Numbered from the stretch's first letter, positions 7,263 to 16,092 are shown. The stretch: DNA of 40,460 nucleotides from Microcaldota archaeon (GCA_021804105.1 JAJZKP010000007.1:1-40460), one strand, 5' to 3'. A program made the numbers and translations. Notes: generated from the sequence alone by a model not told the origin.

Positions 7263-8459
7263 TTAAAGCCTGTACCTTAACAGTGCGCCGACCCCTCCAA
7301 ATCCGAGGAGAAACTCCTTGCCGTACGAGCTCTCACTCGATACGAATACCGTCTCAACCCCATTCTTATCCGCCATGTCTATTAATTCCCCAACCACGTC
7401 CGTCTCGCTAATCACTTCGAGATTGCCGTTGTCATCATGTTTCTGCTGCCTGCCTTCTCCAACCTCTATTCTCTCAAAGACCTGGTTACACGTGTTGCAT
7501 TTGTATGTTACTTTGTGTATCTCAAGTTCATCGTTCAGTATGAGCGTGTTTGCCTGGTTGTTATCCAGCGCCTTCCTAGTATTAGCATAGCCGTAAGTCG
7601 CCAGCCCACCCCTCGCCAGTTCCTGCTTGAATCTCTCTATAACTTTCCTTTCCTGGTATGCCTCCTGCTCCGCTAGCAGGTCAGATGCTTTTTCCACAAG
7701 CTCGCTCAATCCAAACTCATCTGTGTACCCGGTATCGTATACTCCCAGTATCTTTACCTGATAGTTTAAGGTATTGGACTTTGCGAAGTTCTCTTTTGTC
7801 GGCCCAGGGCCTCCTACTATAAGCCCCTTGAGCTTGAACTGATTCTGCGCAAAAGTAGCATTCACAACCTCGGATACTCTTGTGTAATACTCACCTATGC
7901 TCTCTTCTATCACCCTTTCATATCGAGCTGCGGACTGGCCGCCCTTCCTGACCTTGGCATGCACCATGGAGTTCAGTTTCTTTATGACTTGTATGTGCGA
8001 TCCCTTCAAAGTGGCTATAGTGGCTTCCCTGCCGTCCATCACCACCAACGCATATAGATCCTTAGAGCCGACCATCTCCTCAATTGGCCCGAGAAGAAAT
8101 GTGGAATCACACCTGTATATGTTGACCTTCAGCGGCAGCGGCGGCTCTATAGAAAAAAGTTCTATATCTACTTTTCCTGCATTTTTAGAAACATTACCTG
8201 CAAACACCACTATGCCGTTCTTCGGTGTTTCCCTGTAGAGCTTCAAGTATTGTATTATCTTGTCTATTGCGCTCTGAACATTCGTCCTTGTAGACTTAGA
8301 CTTTATGTTGCCAGATTCACTATGCTCCTGCCTTAGTTTGGCTATCTCCTCGGATATCTGGTACCCTGCAGGCACGTATATACTTATTAGCTCTGTGCCG
8401 TATCCGCGCACAGATTTTAGCAGCTTGATTTCCTTTATTATATCGTATTCCTTTTTCAT
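7263..8459 (-). CDS. prf1: Peptide chain release factor aRF1
   Basis: 398 residues from the ATG at 8459 (MKKEYD), preceded by a GGAGGG ribosome-binding site. The longer frame to 8576 would run into the upstream HAD gene. Domain 1 has NIKS (51-54, in GNIKSKSTRTNV), which helps read stop codons. Domain 2 has the GGQ motif (173-175, RKGGQSAARY), which triggers peptidyl-tRNA hydrolysis. Domain 3 binds partner factors and retains a single CxxC pair (YKCNTC). It is the last gene of a serS-HAD-aRF1 run, 31 bp after the HAD gene. Confidence 0.96.
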   Translation of the reverse strand: MKKEYDIIKEIKLLKSVRGYGTELISIYVPAGYQISEEIAKLRQEHSESGNIKSKSTRTNVQSAIDKIIQYLKLYRETPKNGIVVFAGNVSKNAGKVDIELFSIEPPLPLKVNIYRCDSTFLLGPIEEMVGSKDLYALVVMDGREATIATLKGSHIQVIKKLNSMVHAKVRKGGQSAARYERVIEESIGEYYTRVSEVVNATFAQNQFKLKGLIVGGPGPTKENFAKSNTLNYQVKILGVYDTGYTDEFGLSELVEKASDLLAEQEAYQERKVIERFKQELARGGLATYGYANTRKALDNNQANTLILNDELEIHKVTYKCNTCNQVFERIEVGEGRQQKHDDNGNLEVISETDVVGELIDMADKNGVETVFVSSESSYGKEFLLGFGGVGALLRYRL

Positions 8460-8490
8460 TAGCCCTCCACTTATTATCTCGTACAAATAC

Positions 8491-9171
8491 CTATTTATCA
8501 CTATTCGCAAGTGCTCCGAGCTCCTCATAGATGGTGCGTGACAATCCATGCCCGTCGAGATTGCATCTTTTATCATTGCATATCTGCACCGCGCTCATGC
8601 CAAGCTTACGGGCTTCTTCTACATTCTCCTTGCTGTCATCAAGGAAGATTATTCTGTCAGGCTTCGTATGAAGTGCCTTGAATAGCATGTCGAATGCTCT
8701 TTTTGAGGGCTTGAAATACCTGGCATTATTGAGCTTCTCAAGGGTAATGGTCATACCCGGGCTTATCATCTCATTTATGCCCAAATTGCTTATGACGCGC
8801 TTCGCCCATATGTCAGGGGTATTAGTAAATATAGTCACTTTCGAGATTCTTTCCAATTTCCTTATCCCCCTGACCAGACGAACATCGCGTCCTATACCAA
8901 ACCTTCCCGGATCCATGTCATATACGCGATTCAGGAACCGCATCCTCTGCCTTCTATAGTGCCTGCAAATTCTACATACTGCGCCCGTGACCTTTCCATT
9001 GCCTATATCTTCCATTATGTCGTATACTGCTGCCTTTGGTATCCCCTCTTCTTTTGCGCAGTTCAGAAGGCGTTTGCCGGCGTAGCTGCATGCCTTCATA
9101 TATTTTCTGTGGGAGTACAGTGTGCCATCCATATCCAGCACTACGTACTCGTATCTGTTTACCATATCCAT
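8491..9171 (-). CDS. HAD-superfamily hydrolase (pyrimidine 5'-nucleotidase-like)
   Basis: 226 residues. HAD motif I is DMDGTLY (13-19, nucleophile D13 and acid D15), motif II is the Thr in TIFTNT, motif III the Lys of KPSKRAF and motif IV FLDDSKENV. The all-helical cap between motifs I and II resembles the SDT1/PPA-type nucleotidase group, but the cap has an unusual Cys/Arg-rich stretch (CRICRHYRRQR). Substrate is unknown. It starts 5 bp after the serS stop and was probably co-transcribed with it. Confidence 0.88.
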   Translation of the reverse strand: MDMVNRYEYVVLDMDGTLYSHRKYMKACSYAGKRLLNCAKEEGIPKAAVYDIMEDIGNGKVTGAVCRICRHYRRQRMRFLNRVYDMDPGRFGIGRDVRLVRGIRKLERISKVTIFTNTPDIWAKRVISNLGINEMISPGMTITLEKLNNARYFKPSKRAFDMLFKALHTKPDRIIFLDDSKENVEEARKLGMSAVQICNDKRCNLDGHGLSRTIYEELGALANSDK

Positions 9172-9176
9172 GCCTG

Positions 9177-10475
9177 TTAGCCTATCCTCTCCTTTCCTAT
9201 ATACCCAACAAGAGCCTTTGGAATAGTTATGCTGCCGTCCTCGTTTGAATAATTTTCCACTATTGCCACAATAAGCCTTTCGATTGATCCGCTTGCCGTG
9301 GAATTGAGCGTGTGCACATATCTCCTTTCTCCTTTGTAATCATATCTGATGTTGAGCCTCAACGACTGCCAGTCAGTGCAGTTCGAGCATGATACGAGCT
9401 CCCTATATTCTCCTGTCGAAGGCATGTATACCTCTATATCAAACTTCTTCGCTGCCACTATTCCTATGTCACCCGTGCATATGTTGACAACGCGATACGG
9501 CAGTTCCAGCCGCCTGAAAATATCTTCTGCATTGGAAAGCAACTCCTCAAATATGGCCCATGAGTCCTCTTGCCTCGATACTACAAACTGTTCTACCTTG
9601 TAGAATTGATGTACCCTGAAGATGCCCTTTGTGTCCTTACCGTGGGCGCCTGCCTCTCTCCTGAAATTCGGGCTTATACCAACGAACTTTAATGGAAGGT
9701 CTTTTGCAGGGTAAACGGAATCTGAAACCATGGCTGCTATGGCGTGTTCCGAAGTGCTGATCAGGAAGAGGTCGTCATCAAGTCTTTCCAGGTCGCTTCT
9801 TTCCTGTGCCTCCTTTGGATCTGAGACCTTATACAGTGCCTCTTCGAAGTCGCCTAGTGCGGTAGCCCCCCTATAATACTTCTTCTTTATCATGAGTGGG
9901 GGCGCAATAAGCGTGAAGCCCTTGCTCACCATAATATCTATTGTGAACCGTATAAGTGCCTGTTCGAGGAGTGCTAGGTCCCCCTTGAGGTAATAGAACC
10001 TTGCGCCTGCTACCTCCGAAGCTTTCTCAAGATCTAGCAAGCCAAGCCTCTTCAAGAGTTCTGCATGGTTCTCCGCGTTTTTCCTTCTTGGTGTGCCCCA
10101 TTTTCTTACCTCAATATTTTCATTACCATCCTTCCCGTACGGCACCGACTCATGCAATGTGTTGGGCATATTCATGAGCAGATACGTAAGCCTATCCTGA
10201 TAGCTTGGCAATTCCGCCTCAATATCTGCTATCTTCTGCTTTACCTCTGCCAGTTCTAGTATCTGTCCCTCAGCATCCTTGCCTGCCTTCTTCAGATTTG
10301 CTACTTCCAGGCTGCCTTTGTTCTTCCTTGCTTGGAGGCTCTGGAGTTCGGTGCTAAGCTGCCTTGACTGCTCGTCAAGCTTTAGCAACTCGTCTATCGG
10401 GTAATCAGAATGCCTCCGTTTCAGCGACTCTCGTATGGCACCGAGGTTTTCCCTGACATGTCTTGCAGTTATCAT
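9177..10475 (-). CDS. serS: Seryl-tRNA synthetase (class II)
   Basis: 432 residues from the ATG at 10475 (MITARHVRENLG). The upstream extension of the frame runs through the divergent tRNA gene and is not coding. The N-terminal coiled-coil arm that grips the tRNA variable arm spans about 30-100. The catalytic core has the TSE serine-binding loop (241-243), motif 2 FRREAGAHGKDTKG (271-284) and a motif 3 region ending SIERLIVAI. This is the common bacterial-type SerRS, not the rare methanogen form. A TATA box at 10501-10512 serves it. Confidence 0.96.
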   Translation of the reverse strand: MITARHVRENLGAIRESLKRRHSDYPIDELLKLDEQSRQLSTELQSLQARKNKGSLEVANLKKAGKDAEGQILELAEVKQKIADIEAELPSYQDRLTYLLMNMPNTLHESVPYGKDGNENIEVRKWGTPRRKNAENHAELLKRLGLLDLEKASEVAGARFYYLKGDLALLEQALIRFTIDIMVSKGFTLIAPPLMIKKKYYRGATALGDFEEALYKVSDPKEAQERSDLERLDDDLFLISTSEHAIAAMVSDSVYPAKDLPLKFVGISPNFRREAGAHGKDTKGIFRVHQFYKVEQFVVSRQEDSWAIFEELLSNAEDIFRRLELPYRVVNICTGDIGIVAAKKFDIEVYMPSTGEYRELVSCSNCTDWQSLRLNIRYDYKGERRYVHTLNSTASGSIERLIVAIVENYSNEDGSITIPKALVGYIGKERIG

Positions 10476-10500
10476 CGTACCAAGATAAATGATAAACTTA

Positions 10501-10520
10501 GGTATAAATACCTTATAAAC
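10501..10520. promoter_or_regulatory. Divergent promoters of serS and tRNA-Leu
   Basis: GGTATAAATACC (10501-10512) is a palindromic TATA box about 30 nt before the serS ATG on the minus strand. CTTATAAAC (10512-10520) is a plus-strand box about 20 nt before the mature tRNA 5' end. Confidence 0.5.
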
Positions 10521-10535
10521 AGAATAGGTCTCTAT

Positions 10536-10622
10536 GCAGGGGTGGCAGAGCCTGGCCAAATGCGACGGGCTTAGGACCCGTTTCCTTTAGTGGATGCAAG
10601 AGTTCAAATCTCTTCCCCTGCA
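10536..10622 (+). tRNA. tRNA-Leu (anticodon UAG)
   Basis: A full cloverleaf folds by eye: acceptor GCAGGGG with CCCCTGC, D stem GCA/TGC, anticodon stem ACGGG/CCCGT with loop CTTAGGA (anticodon TAG at 10572-10574), a long variable arm with a TCC/GGA stem, and T arm AAGAG-TTCAAAT-CTCTT. The long variable arm makes it class II, and the discriminator A (10622) fits leucine. There is no intron, and CCA is not encoded. Confidence 0.96.
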
Positions 10623-10733
10623 CATGCTCATGCAGCATATGCGCATGTATTAATGCGTATCAGTCTTTGCATGCGCCATGCCGACGGGCATATTGCTGTG
10701 ATGCTTCCAACCCTCCTGCCAAAGACCTTCTTG

Positions 10734-11486
10734 TCAATAGCATTCTACATAAAGTGGTAAATGGTCTGATACTACCTTGTTTATAACTCCAAAATCGGAC
10801 ACCCTGACGTCTTCCGAGGGCATTATATAATCTGCGAACTGCGCCGGCAGGCCATAATACCTTGTCCTGGTGGACATTATCTTATATTCTTTTATCAGGT
10901 TCCTTAATGGTATTCTTTCAAGTATGCTGATGCTCTCTGTATCCGGGTCCAGATTAAAGTCTCCGCATAATATCCTTTTCCCGGCCATGGGAGCTATTAT
11001 CCTGGATATATTCCTCGACTGTTCTAACGTTTCTGGATAGTCCTTCTTGTCAGGGGCTACGAATTTGCCGTGCAGATTCCATATGTTGAACTGCTCTCCT
11101 TTGGTGCTTATCCTGGTATAAAGCATATTAATTCCTATAGTAGACCATCTGTTATCTGACATTGTGTTCTTTCCGCCAAGCACATATTCCTCTTTGATTT
11201 CATCTACTCTCCAGCTATTCTTTACAAACGTCGCAAGACCGCGTTCATTCACCTGAGGTATTGAACTGCATGCGTAGAAATTAGGTAAGGCACGCCTGAA
11301 CTCTGTTACAATGTCTTCCCTGCCATCCTTGAAGACTGCGCTAGGCACACCTTTCTTGTTGTCAAGAACCTCTTGGAAGCAAAAGACATCTGTGGAATAA
11401 GCCTCTTCCTTTACGAATCCTATCAATTCGTCGAAAAGCTTGCCGCACCAGACATTCAGCGTTACTAGCCTCAGGATACCAACCAC
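10734..11486 (-). CDS. Endonuclease/exonuclease/phosphatase-family protein
   Basis: 250 residues covering the whole EEP fold. Visible active-site motifs are LNVW (N11), FQEV (E39), NLHG (H139), GDFN (D176, N178) and a terminal SDH (240-242). The family cleaves phosphodiester or phosphate bonds in nucleic acids, inositol phosphates or sphingolipids. The tight spacing resembles deadenylase/AP-endonuclease-like members, but the substrate cannot be assigned. The start is a GTG (11484-11486) because no ATG lies upstream of the first conserved strand. It follows the nucleotidyltransferase-like gene by 22 bp. Confidence 0.87.
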   Translation of the reverse strand: MVGILRLVTLNVWCGKLFDELIGFVKEEAYSTDVFCFQEVLDNKKGVPSAVFKDGREDIVTEFRRALPNFYACSSIPQVNERGLATFVKNSWRVDEIKEEYVLGGKNTMSDNRWSTIGINMLYTRISTKGEQFNIWNLHGKFVAPDKKDYPETLEQSRNISRIIAPMAGKRILCGDFNLDPDTESISILERIPLRNLIKEYKIMSTRTRYYGLPAQFADYIMPSEDVRVSDFGVINKVVSDHLPLYVECY

Positions 11487-11508
11487 TTTAACTTTGAAAT
11501 GAGAAGAA

Positions 11509-12351
11509 TTATAACTTTTCTATCTGCTCTTCCAGTACTCTCACGAGATCCTTGTCAGACTGGCACATGGTCTCAAGTACGTAATGCAGCCTGTTGGCCG
11601 GGTGCATTGTAAAGTGGCCCATTGCCTTAAGCCTCTTTAGGTCTGGAAGATCCTGCTTGCCCCCATGGTTGCGTGCAAGCATAAGTTTGTAAAAGGCTAT
11701 GAAGCCTGGGTGGGCAATCCTTATCTCTCCATCCAGAAGCTCATGGCTTATCTTCCTGCTTTGCGCTATGAGCATCGAGCTAGGGGGGTAGACGTACTCT
11801 GCCGATGGCCTAAATGGATGGTTTGACGAATAAGTCTGTGATAGCTCCGTTATTATGTCTATGGGCAGTCCCGTGCTTGAGAAAGTGCTTAGTGCTGGGC
11901 CACTAAGTATATGCCCATAGTGTTCAAGCGGCTCTTTCCTTAGTTCGACTTTCAATGGATCCAGCTCGCCTCCAAGATGGTCAAGAATGTGCTTGCCATT
12001 CTTCAGCGAAGCATCATCTATGACTATGTCAAGGTCTGTGGGCACGCGGTCTACGCGCGTGCCGCGCTTGGAGCTATCAAGCTGATATAAGAACACTGCA
12101 CCTCCAGCTATGGCCATCCAGGAATCCCTGGAGATTCCCTGCGTGTCCAAGAATCTTGCCATTTCGTTAAGCGATTCTATGAACTCGCGTTGTTCCTTGT
12201 TTAGTACAAGTGCATGGCCATTGCCGTTGCTGCTGCCATTCCTGTGTATATAAATGAGATCTGCGGCATCCTTGACGTGACCATTTCCATTCGTATTCTG
12301 CGCAGCATTGACCCCACGCCGTTGGTCGCTATCTAGCCACCTTGGAGCCAA
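11509..12351 (-). CDS. Nucleotidyltransferase-fold protein (AbiEii-like)
   Basis: 280 residues. A low-complexity Asn/Gly-rich N terminus (about 15-50, repeated NGNGH) precedes a minimal nucleotidyltransferase core: AGGAV (82-86) then PTDLDIVI with acidic pair D106/D108. A C-terminal KQDLPDLKRL resembles the helical part of AbiEii/AbiGii-type proteins. That group includes toxin GTPases/NTases and many uncharacterised members; no AbiEi-like antitoxin gene is adjacent, so a toxin role is not supported. The start is a TTG preceded by GGTGAT (12355-12360); no ATG occurs before the core. Confidence 0.75.
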   Translation of the reverse strand: MAPRWLDSDQRRGVNAAQNTNGNGHVKDAADLIYIHRNGSSNGNGHALVLNKEQREFIESLNEMARFLDTQGISRDSWMAIAGGAVFLYQLDSSKRGTRVDRVPTDLDIVIDDASLKNGKHILDHLGGELDPLKVELRKEPLEHYGHILSGPALSTFSSTGLPIDIITELSQTYSSNHPFRPSAEYVYPPSSMLIAQSRKISHELLDGEIRIAHPGFIAFYKLMLARNHGGKQDLPDLKRLKAMGHFTMHPANRLHYVLETMCQSDKDLVRVLEEQIEKL

Positions 12352-12354
12352 GTT

Positions 12355-12360
12355 ATCACC
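12355..12360 (-). promoter_or_regulatory. Shine-Dalgarno deciding the TTG start
   Basis: GGTGAT on the minus strand ends 3 nt before the TTG at 12349-12351. GGTGA is the strongest archaeal Shine-Dalgarno core, so the unusual start of the nucleotidyltransferase-like gene is credible. Confidence 0.5.
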
Positions 12361-12481
12361 AGCTGCATCTAGCCTACACTGAACTATGCTAAAATGCGGT
12401 TGTGGGAGTGCTTAAGAGCTGAAATATTGCCAGAACCTAAAGCTGCAGAAGCACATTCCATATTGCTATTTGATGTAAGTT

Positions 12482-12490
12482 GTTTATAAA
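12482..12490 (+). promoter_or_regulatory. TATA box upstream of rfcS
   Basis: GTTTATAAA is centred near 12486. It predicts a transcript starting about 12512 and a 100-nt leader before the rfcS ATG at 12615. A weaker box, TTATACT, near 12591 would give a leaderless rfcS mRNA. Confidence 0.4.
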
Positions 12491-12614
12491 TGTTGTGTCA
12501 GTTTTTAGCATCTTAAGGTTACCGATCCCGTCGCAAGCTGTTTTTCTGCAGGATTGTAATGAAAGAATAAATAGCTATCAGTTCAAAGTTATACTGCTAT
12601 TTGTTTGTGATATT

Positions 12615-13580
12615 ATGGAGTTGCTCGATAGGCCATGGACTGAGAAATACCGACCGTCCAACCTTAAAGAAGTCATAGGACAGGAAGCCATAGTTGACAA
12701 ATTGAAGGAATTCGTTAAGGCGAAGAGCTTCCCTAGTATGATCTTCTCAGGGCCAGCCGGAGTCGGAAAGACCACATCGGCAATAGCCCTCGCAAAGGAG
12801 CTTTATGGAAGCCAGATAAACGAGGCGTTCCTAGAGCTCAACGCAAGCGATGCAAGGGGAATTGACGTAATTAGGGGCAGGGTAAAGGAATTTGCAAGGA
12901 CTGTGCCTCTTTCAGGCGGCATGGTAAAGATAATATTCCTGGATGAGGCAGACTCGCTAACATCAGAAGCACAGCATGCTCTTAGGAGGACAATGGAGAA
13001 ATATTCCCTATCTACGAGGTTCATACTCAGTGCAAACTATGCTAGCAAGATCATAGAGCCCATACAGAGCAGGTGTGTTGTCCTTAGGTTCAAGCCCTTA
13101 AGAGAGGAGGAAATGAAAAAGTACATAGAGCGGGTTGCAAAGAGCGAAGGACTTGAAGTGGATGAAAAGGCCATTGAGGCGCTCCTTTATGTGAGTGAAG
13201 GAGACCTAAGGAAGCTCACTAATATAATGCAAAGTACTGCAGTATCAGAGAAGACTGTCACAGAGAAAGCCATTTACGAGATTGCGGCAAGAGCCAGGCC
13301 GAAGGAGATAATAGCCATGCTCAAGTATGCCCTAGCCGGAGATTTCGTCAAATCACGGGCAGAGCTTAATACACTGGTGCTATCGCATGGGATGAGCGGC
13401 GAGGACATCCTGTTGCAATGCTACCGTGAGGCACTGAACCTAGAAGTTGAGGACAGGCTCAAGCTGAAAATAATAAGCATGATCGGCGACTACAACTTCA
13501 GGATTGTAGAGGGCGCTAATGACAGGATCCAGCTTGAGGCTATGCTTGCAAGCCTTGCACTTGTCAGGGCCGACAAATGA
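12615..13580 (+). CDS. rfcS: Replication factor C small subunit (clamp loader)
   Basis: 321 residues from the ATG at 12615 (MELLDRPWTEKYRP, matching the conserved family start). The open frame reaches 12480 but that part is not conserved. AAA+ motifs: Walker A GPAGVGKT (46-53), Walker B FLDEAD (108-113), sensor/arginine-finger SRC motif (152-154), then the C-terminal collar. Together with a large subunit it loads the PCNA sliding clamp; no rfcL is in the window. Confidence 0.96.
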   Translation: MELLDRPWTEKYRPSNLKEVIGQEAIVDKLKEFVKAKSFPSMIFSGPAGVGKTTSAIALAKELYGSQINEAFLELNASDARGIDVIRGRVKEFARTVPLSGGMVKIIFLDEADSLTSEAQHALRRTMEKYSLSTRFILSANYASKIIEPIQSRCVVLRFKPLREEEMKKYIERVAKSEGLEVDEKAIEALLYVSEGDLRKLTNIMQSTAVSEKTVTEKAIYEIAARARPKEIIAMLKYALAGDFVKSRAELNTLVLSHGMSGEDILLQCYREALNLEVEDRLKLKIISMIGDYNFRIVEGANDRIQLEAMLASLALVRADK

Positions 13581-13608
13581 CACGTATTGTGTAAAACTGC
13601 ACATAATG

Positions 13609-13619
13609 TATATATAACC
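13609..13619 (+). promoter_or_regulatory. TATA box after rfcS
   Basis: GTATATATAAC is centred at about 13614, exactly 26 nt before an ATG at 13640. It is too far from the GNAT gene (13829) to serve it without a long leader. Confidence 0.45.
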
Positions 13620-13639
13620 AAGTTCAGATAATACTTGAG

Positions 13640-13720
13640 ATGAGAGTGATGACTAGCCAACACGAGCATACGGTAATCATATGCCGTACTGCAATACATG
13701 CCCAAAGGCAATACAGTTAG
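13640..13720 (+). CDS. Possible leaderless small ORF (26 codons)
   Basis: The frame starts MRVMTSQHEH and ends at TAG 13718-13720. Support is positional: a strong TATA box lies 26 nt upstream, the spacing seen at other leaderless starts here. The peptide is basic and resembles no known family. Short hairpins (ACGG/CCGT at 13670-13687 and TGCC/GGCA near 13699-13710) mean the transcript could equally be non-coding. Confidence 0.25.
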   Translation: MRVMTSQHEHTVIICRTAIHAQRQYS

Positions 13721-13828
13721 TCTCACTTGTATCAAATCCTCCTATCGGCCTTGATATACTGTTGCATCATGAACCATTGTTATGTGTGCAGCGCAGCAAC
13801 TTCGTATCGTTAATACCTGGTGATAGCC

Positions 13829-14356
13829 ATGGCTAAGATAACAACAAAGATCAAGGTACGGCAGATGAAGGATAACGATATCGCACCTATAGCGAGGCTC
13901 TACATCCGCGCTTTTTCCGAGCCTCCTTGGAATGAGAGATGGGCAATTAAGGATGTAGTTAAAGACATAACATACGCCAGGTCGCAGGAGCACCCAATAA
14001 TGCTTGTAGCAGTATCTGGAGACGCTCTGGTAGGATTCACGTGGGGCTATTCTCTTCGGCCTCGTGATTTTCCTTTCCTGGAAGGCCAGCTCTCTGCAAG
14101 GAGCATGTATGTCGACGAGATAGCTGTCTGCAATGAATTCAGGAAACAGGGGCTTGGCACCCTACTGTGCACCAACCTGATAAGTATGGCACGAGATATT
14201 GGCTTTGAAGAAGTAATTCTTCGCACAGATCTGAGGAACAATTCATCCATGAAGCTGTTCTCTTCATTGGGGTTTCGCGAGCTCGGGGTATCTGACCCGC
14301 AATATTCTTCAAGGATATACCTGAGAAAGAGCCTTTCCGGCCTGCTGAGGGAATAA
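13829..14356 (+). CDS. GNAT-family N-acetyltransferase
   Basis: 175 residues from the ATG at 13829, chosen because GGTGAT (13819-13824) ends 4 nt before it. The frame's GTG at 13820 overlaps that ribosome-binding site. Acetyl-CoA-binding motif A is VDEIAVCNEFRKQGLGT (RKQGLG, 105-110), followed by the conserved C-terminal N-SSMKLFSSLGF segment. The general arrangement is RimI-like, but its acceptor (protein N terminus, amine, antibiotic) cannot be told. The M20 peptidase gene follows 36 bp downstream. Confidence 0.88.
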   Translation: MAKITTKIKVRQMKDNDIAPIARLYIRAFSEPPWNERWAIKDVVKDITYARSQEHPIMLVAVSGDALVGFTWGYSLRPRDFPFLEGQLSARSMYVDEIAVCNEFRKQGLGTLLCTNLISMARDIGFEEVILRTDLRNNSSMKLFSSLGFRELGVSDPQYSSRIYLRKSLSGLLRE

Positions 14357-14392
14357 TATAAACCTGGCAAGAGCCATAAAACACGTGTATTT

Positions 14393-15502
14393 ATGAACGA
14401 TTCAAGAGTAACAAAGTTGACAAAAGACCTTATAGATATAAGATCTGAAAGCGCAGAGGACGGTGAAGAAGAGGTATCAAAGTACATAAGTGCATACCTG
14501 AAGGAGATCGGGATAAAATCAAAAACAATAAGCTTCGGTAAGCACAGATCTAACGTGGTTGCGGAAATAGGCGAGGGGGAGGGCCTGATGCTTAATGGCC
14601 ATACAGATACCGTGCCAATCGGAGATCCATCTAAATGGAAGTGCGGTACGTCTGCTCGTATGGCGAACGGCAGAATCTATGGCAGGGGTGCCTCAGACAT
14701 GAAAGGCGGCATAGCTGCAATACTAGCAGCCTTGGGAACCGCAAGGCTTAGGGAACCGAAACGTCGCCTCCTGCTTGCATTTGTTGGAGACGAAGAGCGA
14801 AACCTGGAGGGCTCAAAGTGCTTGCTCTCTAGACACAAAAGCCTGTTTAATGGTGTACGTTGGGGTGTGATTGCTGAACCTACAGACCTGCTCATATGCA
14901 TTGCACAAAAAGGCATAGTGGAGTTCTCTATAACTGTAGCAGGTAAAGCTGCCCATTCGTCGCAACCATGGCTGGGCAGAAACGCAATTACTGATACAGC
15001 TAAAGCTATTGATGCCCTTAGCATGCTTCAGAGCCAATTCAAGGTCCATGATCACGTGCTTGGCACTGGCACGATCAATATCGGCAGGGTTTCCGGCGGA
15101 GTTGCTGCAAATGTAGTTCCAGAGAAGTGCAATCTTGAAGCGGACAGGCGCCTAGTTCCTGGAGAGAACGTACAGACGGCAATAAATGAGATTAAGGTAG
15201 CCCTGGAGCGTGTCAGAATCAGCTATAAGATGCATGTAACCCTCTCGCAGATGCCATATTCGTTGCCACGAAATTCATTCATTGCAAGATACCTGAAATC
15301 ACTCACTGGACGCGCATTTGCAGGAGTTTATGGATACACCGAAGCGCGACTTTACAAGGATATGGCCAATATCGATTGCGCTGTCTTTGGTCCAGGAACT
15401 ACGAAAGGCATACACGGCCCAAACGAATCTGTAAGGGTATCAGACCTTGAGAAAGGAACCATGTATTATTCACGTATAATAAACCAATGGCTCGCAGGAT
15501 GA
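14393..15502 (+). CDS. M20-family metallopeptidase (ArgE/DapE-like)
   Basis: 369 residues, typical for the family. Metal ligands and catalytic residues are visible: H70 and D72 (NGHTDTVP), D102 (GASDMKGG), E134/E135 (GDEERN), E162 (AEPTD) and H341 (IHGPNE). A dimerisation domain is inserted after about residue 175. Members remove acyl or succinyl groups from amino acids or act as carboxypeptidases. Without lysine or arginine pathway neighbours, DapE versus ArgE cannot be decided. The TATA-like box ATATAAAC at 14357-14364 lies about 32 nt upstream. It converges with trmI, stops 1 bp apart. Confidence 0.9.
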   Translation: MNDSRVTKLTKDLIDIRSESAEDGEEEVSKYISAYLKEIGIKSKTISFGKHRSNVVAEIGEGEGLMLNGHTDTVPIGDPSKWKCGTSARMANGRIYGRGASDMKGGIAAILAALGTARLREPKRRLLLAFVGDEERNLEGSKCLLSRHKSLFNGVRWGVIAEPTDLLICIAQKGIVEFSITVAGKAAHSSQPWLGRNAITDTAKAIDALSMLQSQFKVHDHVLGTGTINIGRVSGGVAANVVPEKCNLEADRRLVPGENVQTAINEIKVALERVRISYKMHVTLSQMPYSLPRNSFIARYLKSLTGRAFAGVYGYTEARLYKDMANIDCAVFGPGTTKGIHGPNESVRVSDLEKGTMYYSRIINQWLAG

Positions 15503-15503
15503 T

Positions 15504-16088
15504 TCAGGGCCTAATCCTACCTTCCTGTTTCTTTGCAAAGACAAGGTAAGCCGTGTGCCATATGCCTTTAGTTGATGGTCTTATGCCTTCTTCACGCACC
15601 AGCATATCGCGTACATTGACCTCAACCGTGTATATATCCTCAAACTTCAATGAGTTCAATTTCTTAACAAACGCCTTGACCTGTTCCATGTGTGGCAAGT
15701 ACCCTACTACGCGACCGCCTGGCGCCAACGCCTTCTTTGCGTTAGGCAGGGCCTTATCTGACGAAGGCATATCTAAAGCAATCATATCGACGTCTTTCTC
15801 ATCTATCCTATCAAGTACGTCGCCCTTTTTCAGCACAAGGTTATCAAGACCAAGAATCTGCCTGTTTTTCTCGGCTATAGCAATGAAGTCGTCACGCATA
15901 TCATAGCTGTATACTGCCTTGGCTACTCTAGCAAGACTGACTGCAAGCCAACCGCTGCCTGTTCCGGCATCGACGCATATGCTGTTCTTGTCAATTCCCG
16001 AGAAAGTAATTATTATGCCTATGTCTTTAGGAAGTATGACCTGCGGGCCTCTCTTGAGCTTCCTATACATCTGTGGATAAATAAACAT
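15504..16088 (-). CDS. trmI: tRNA (adenine-N1) methyltransferase TrmI-like
   Basis: 194 residues. It has the TrmI signature RGPQVILPKDIG (13-24), then the SAM-binding loop DAGTGSG (40-46), LDMP (motif IV) and the terminal GIRPSTKGIWHTAYLVFA. The enzyme makes m1A at position 57/58 of the tRNA T loop. It is shorter than the usual 250 residues because the N-terminal beta domain is reduced to about 12 residues. That truncation is unusual, although the catalytic domain is complete. It starts 4 bp after the methylthiotransferase stop, so the two tRNA-modification genes form an operon. Confidence 0.88.
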   Translation of the reverse strand: MFIYPQMYRKLKRGPQVILPKDIGIIITFSGIDKNSICVDAGTGSGWLAVSLARVAKAVYSYDMRDDFIAIAEKNRQILGLDNLVLKKGDVLDRIDEKDVDMIALDMPSSDKALPNAKKALAPGGRVVGYLPHMEQVKAFVKKLNSLKFEDIYTVEVNVRDMLVREEGIRPSTKGIWHTAYLVFAKKQEGRIRP

Positions 16089-16092
16089 GGAT

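Noticed and set aside
10623-10733. ATGCGCAT-type palindromes after tRNA-Leu
   Set aside because: Short self-complementary words that do not build a convincing stem, and no second tRNA could be folded.
11509-12351. Complete AbiE toxin-antitoxin system
   Set aside because: No AbiEi-like antitoxin gene lies on either side, and the neighbour is an EEP-fold protein.
13640-13660. GTGATGA as box C of a C/D guide RNA
   Set aside because: No CTGA boxes or second C' box at suitable spacing were found.
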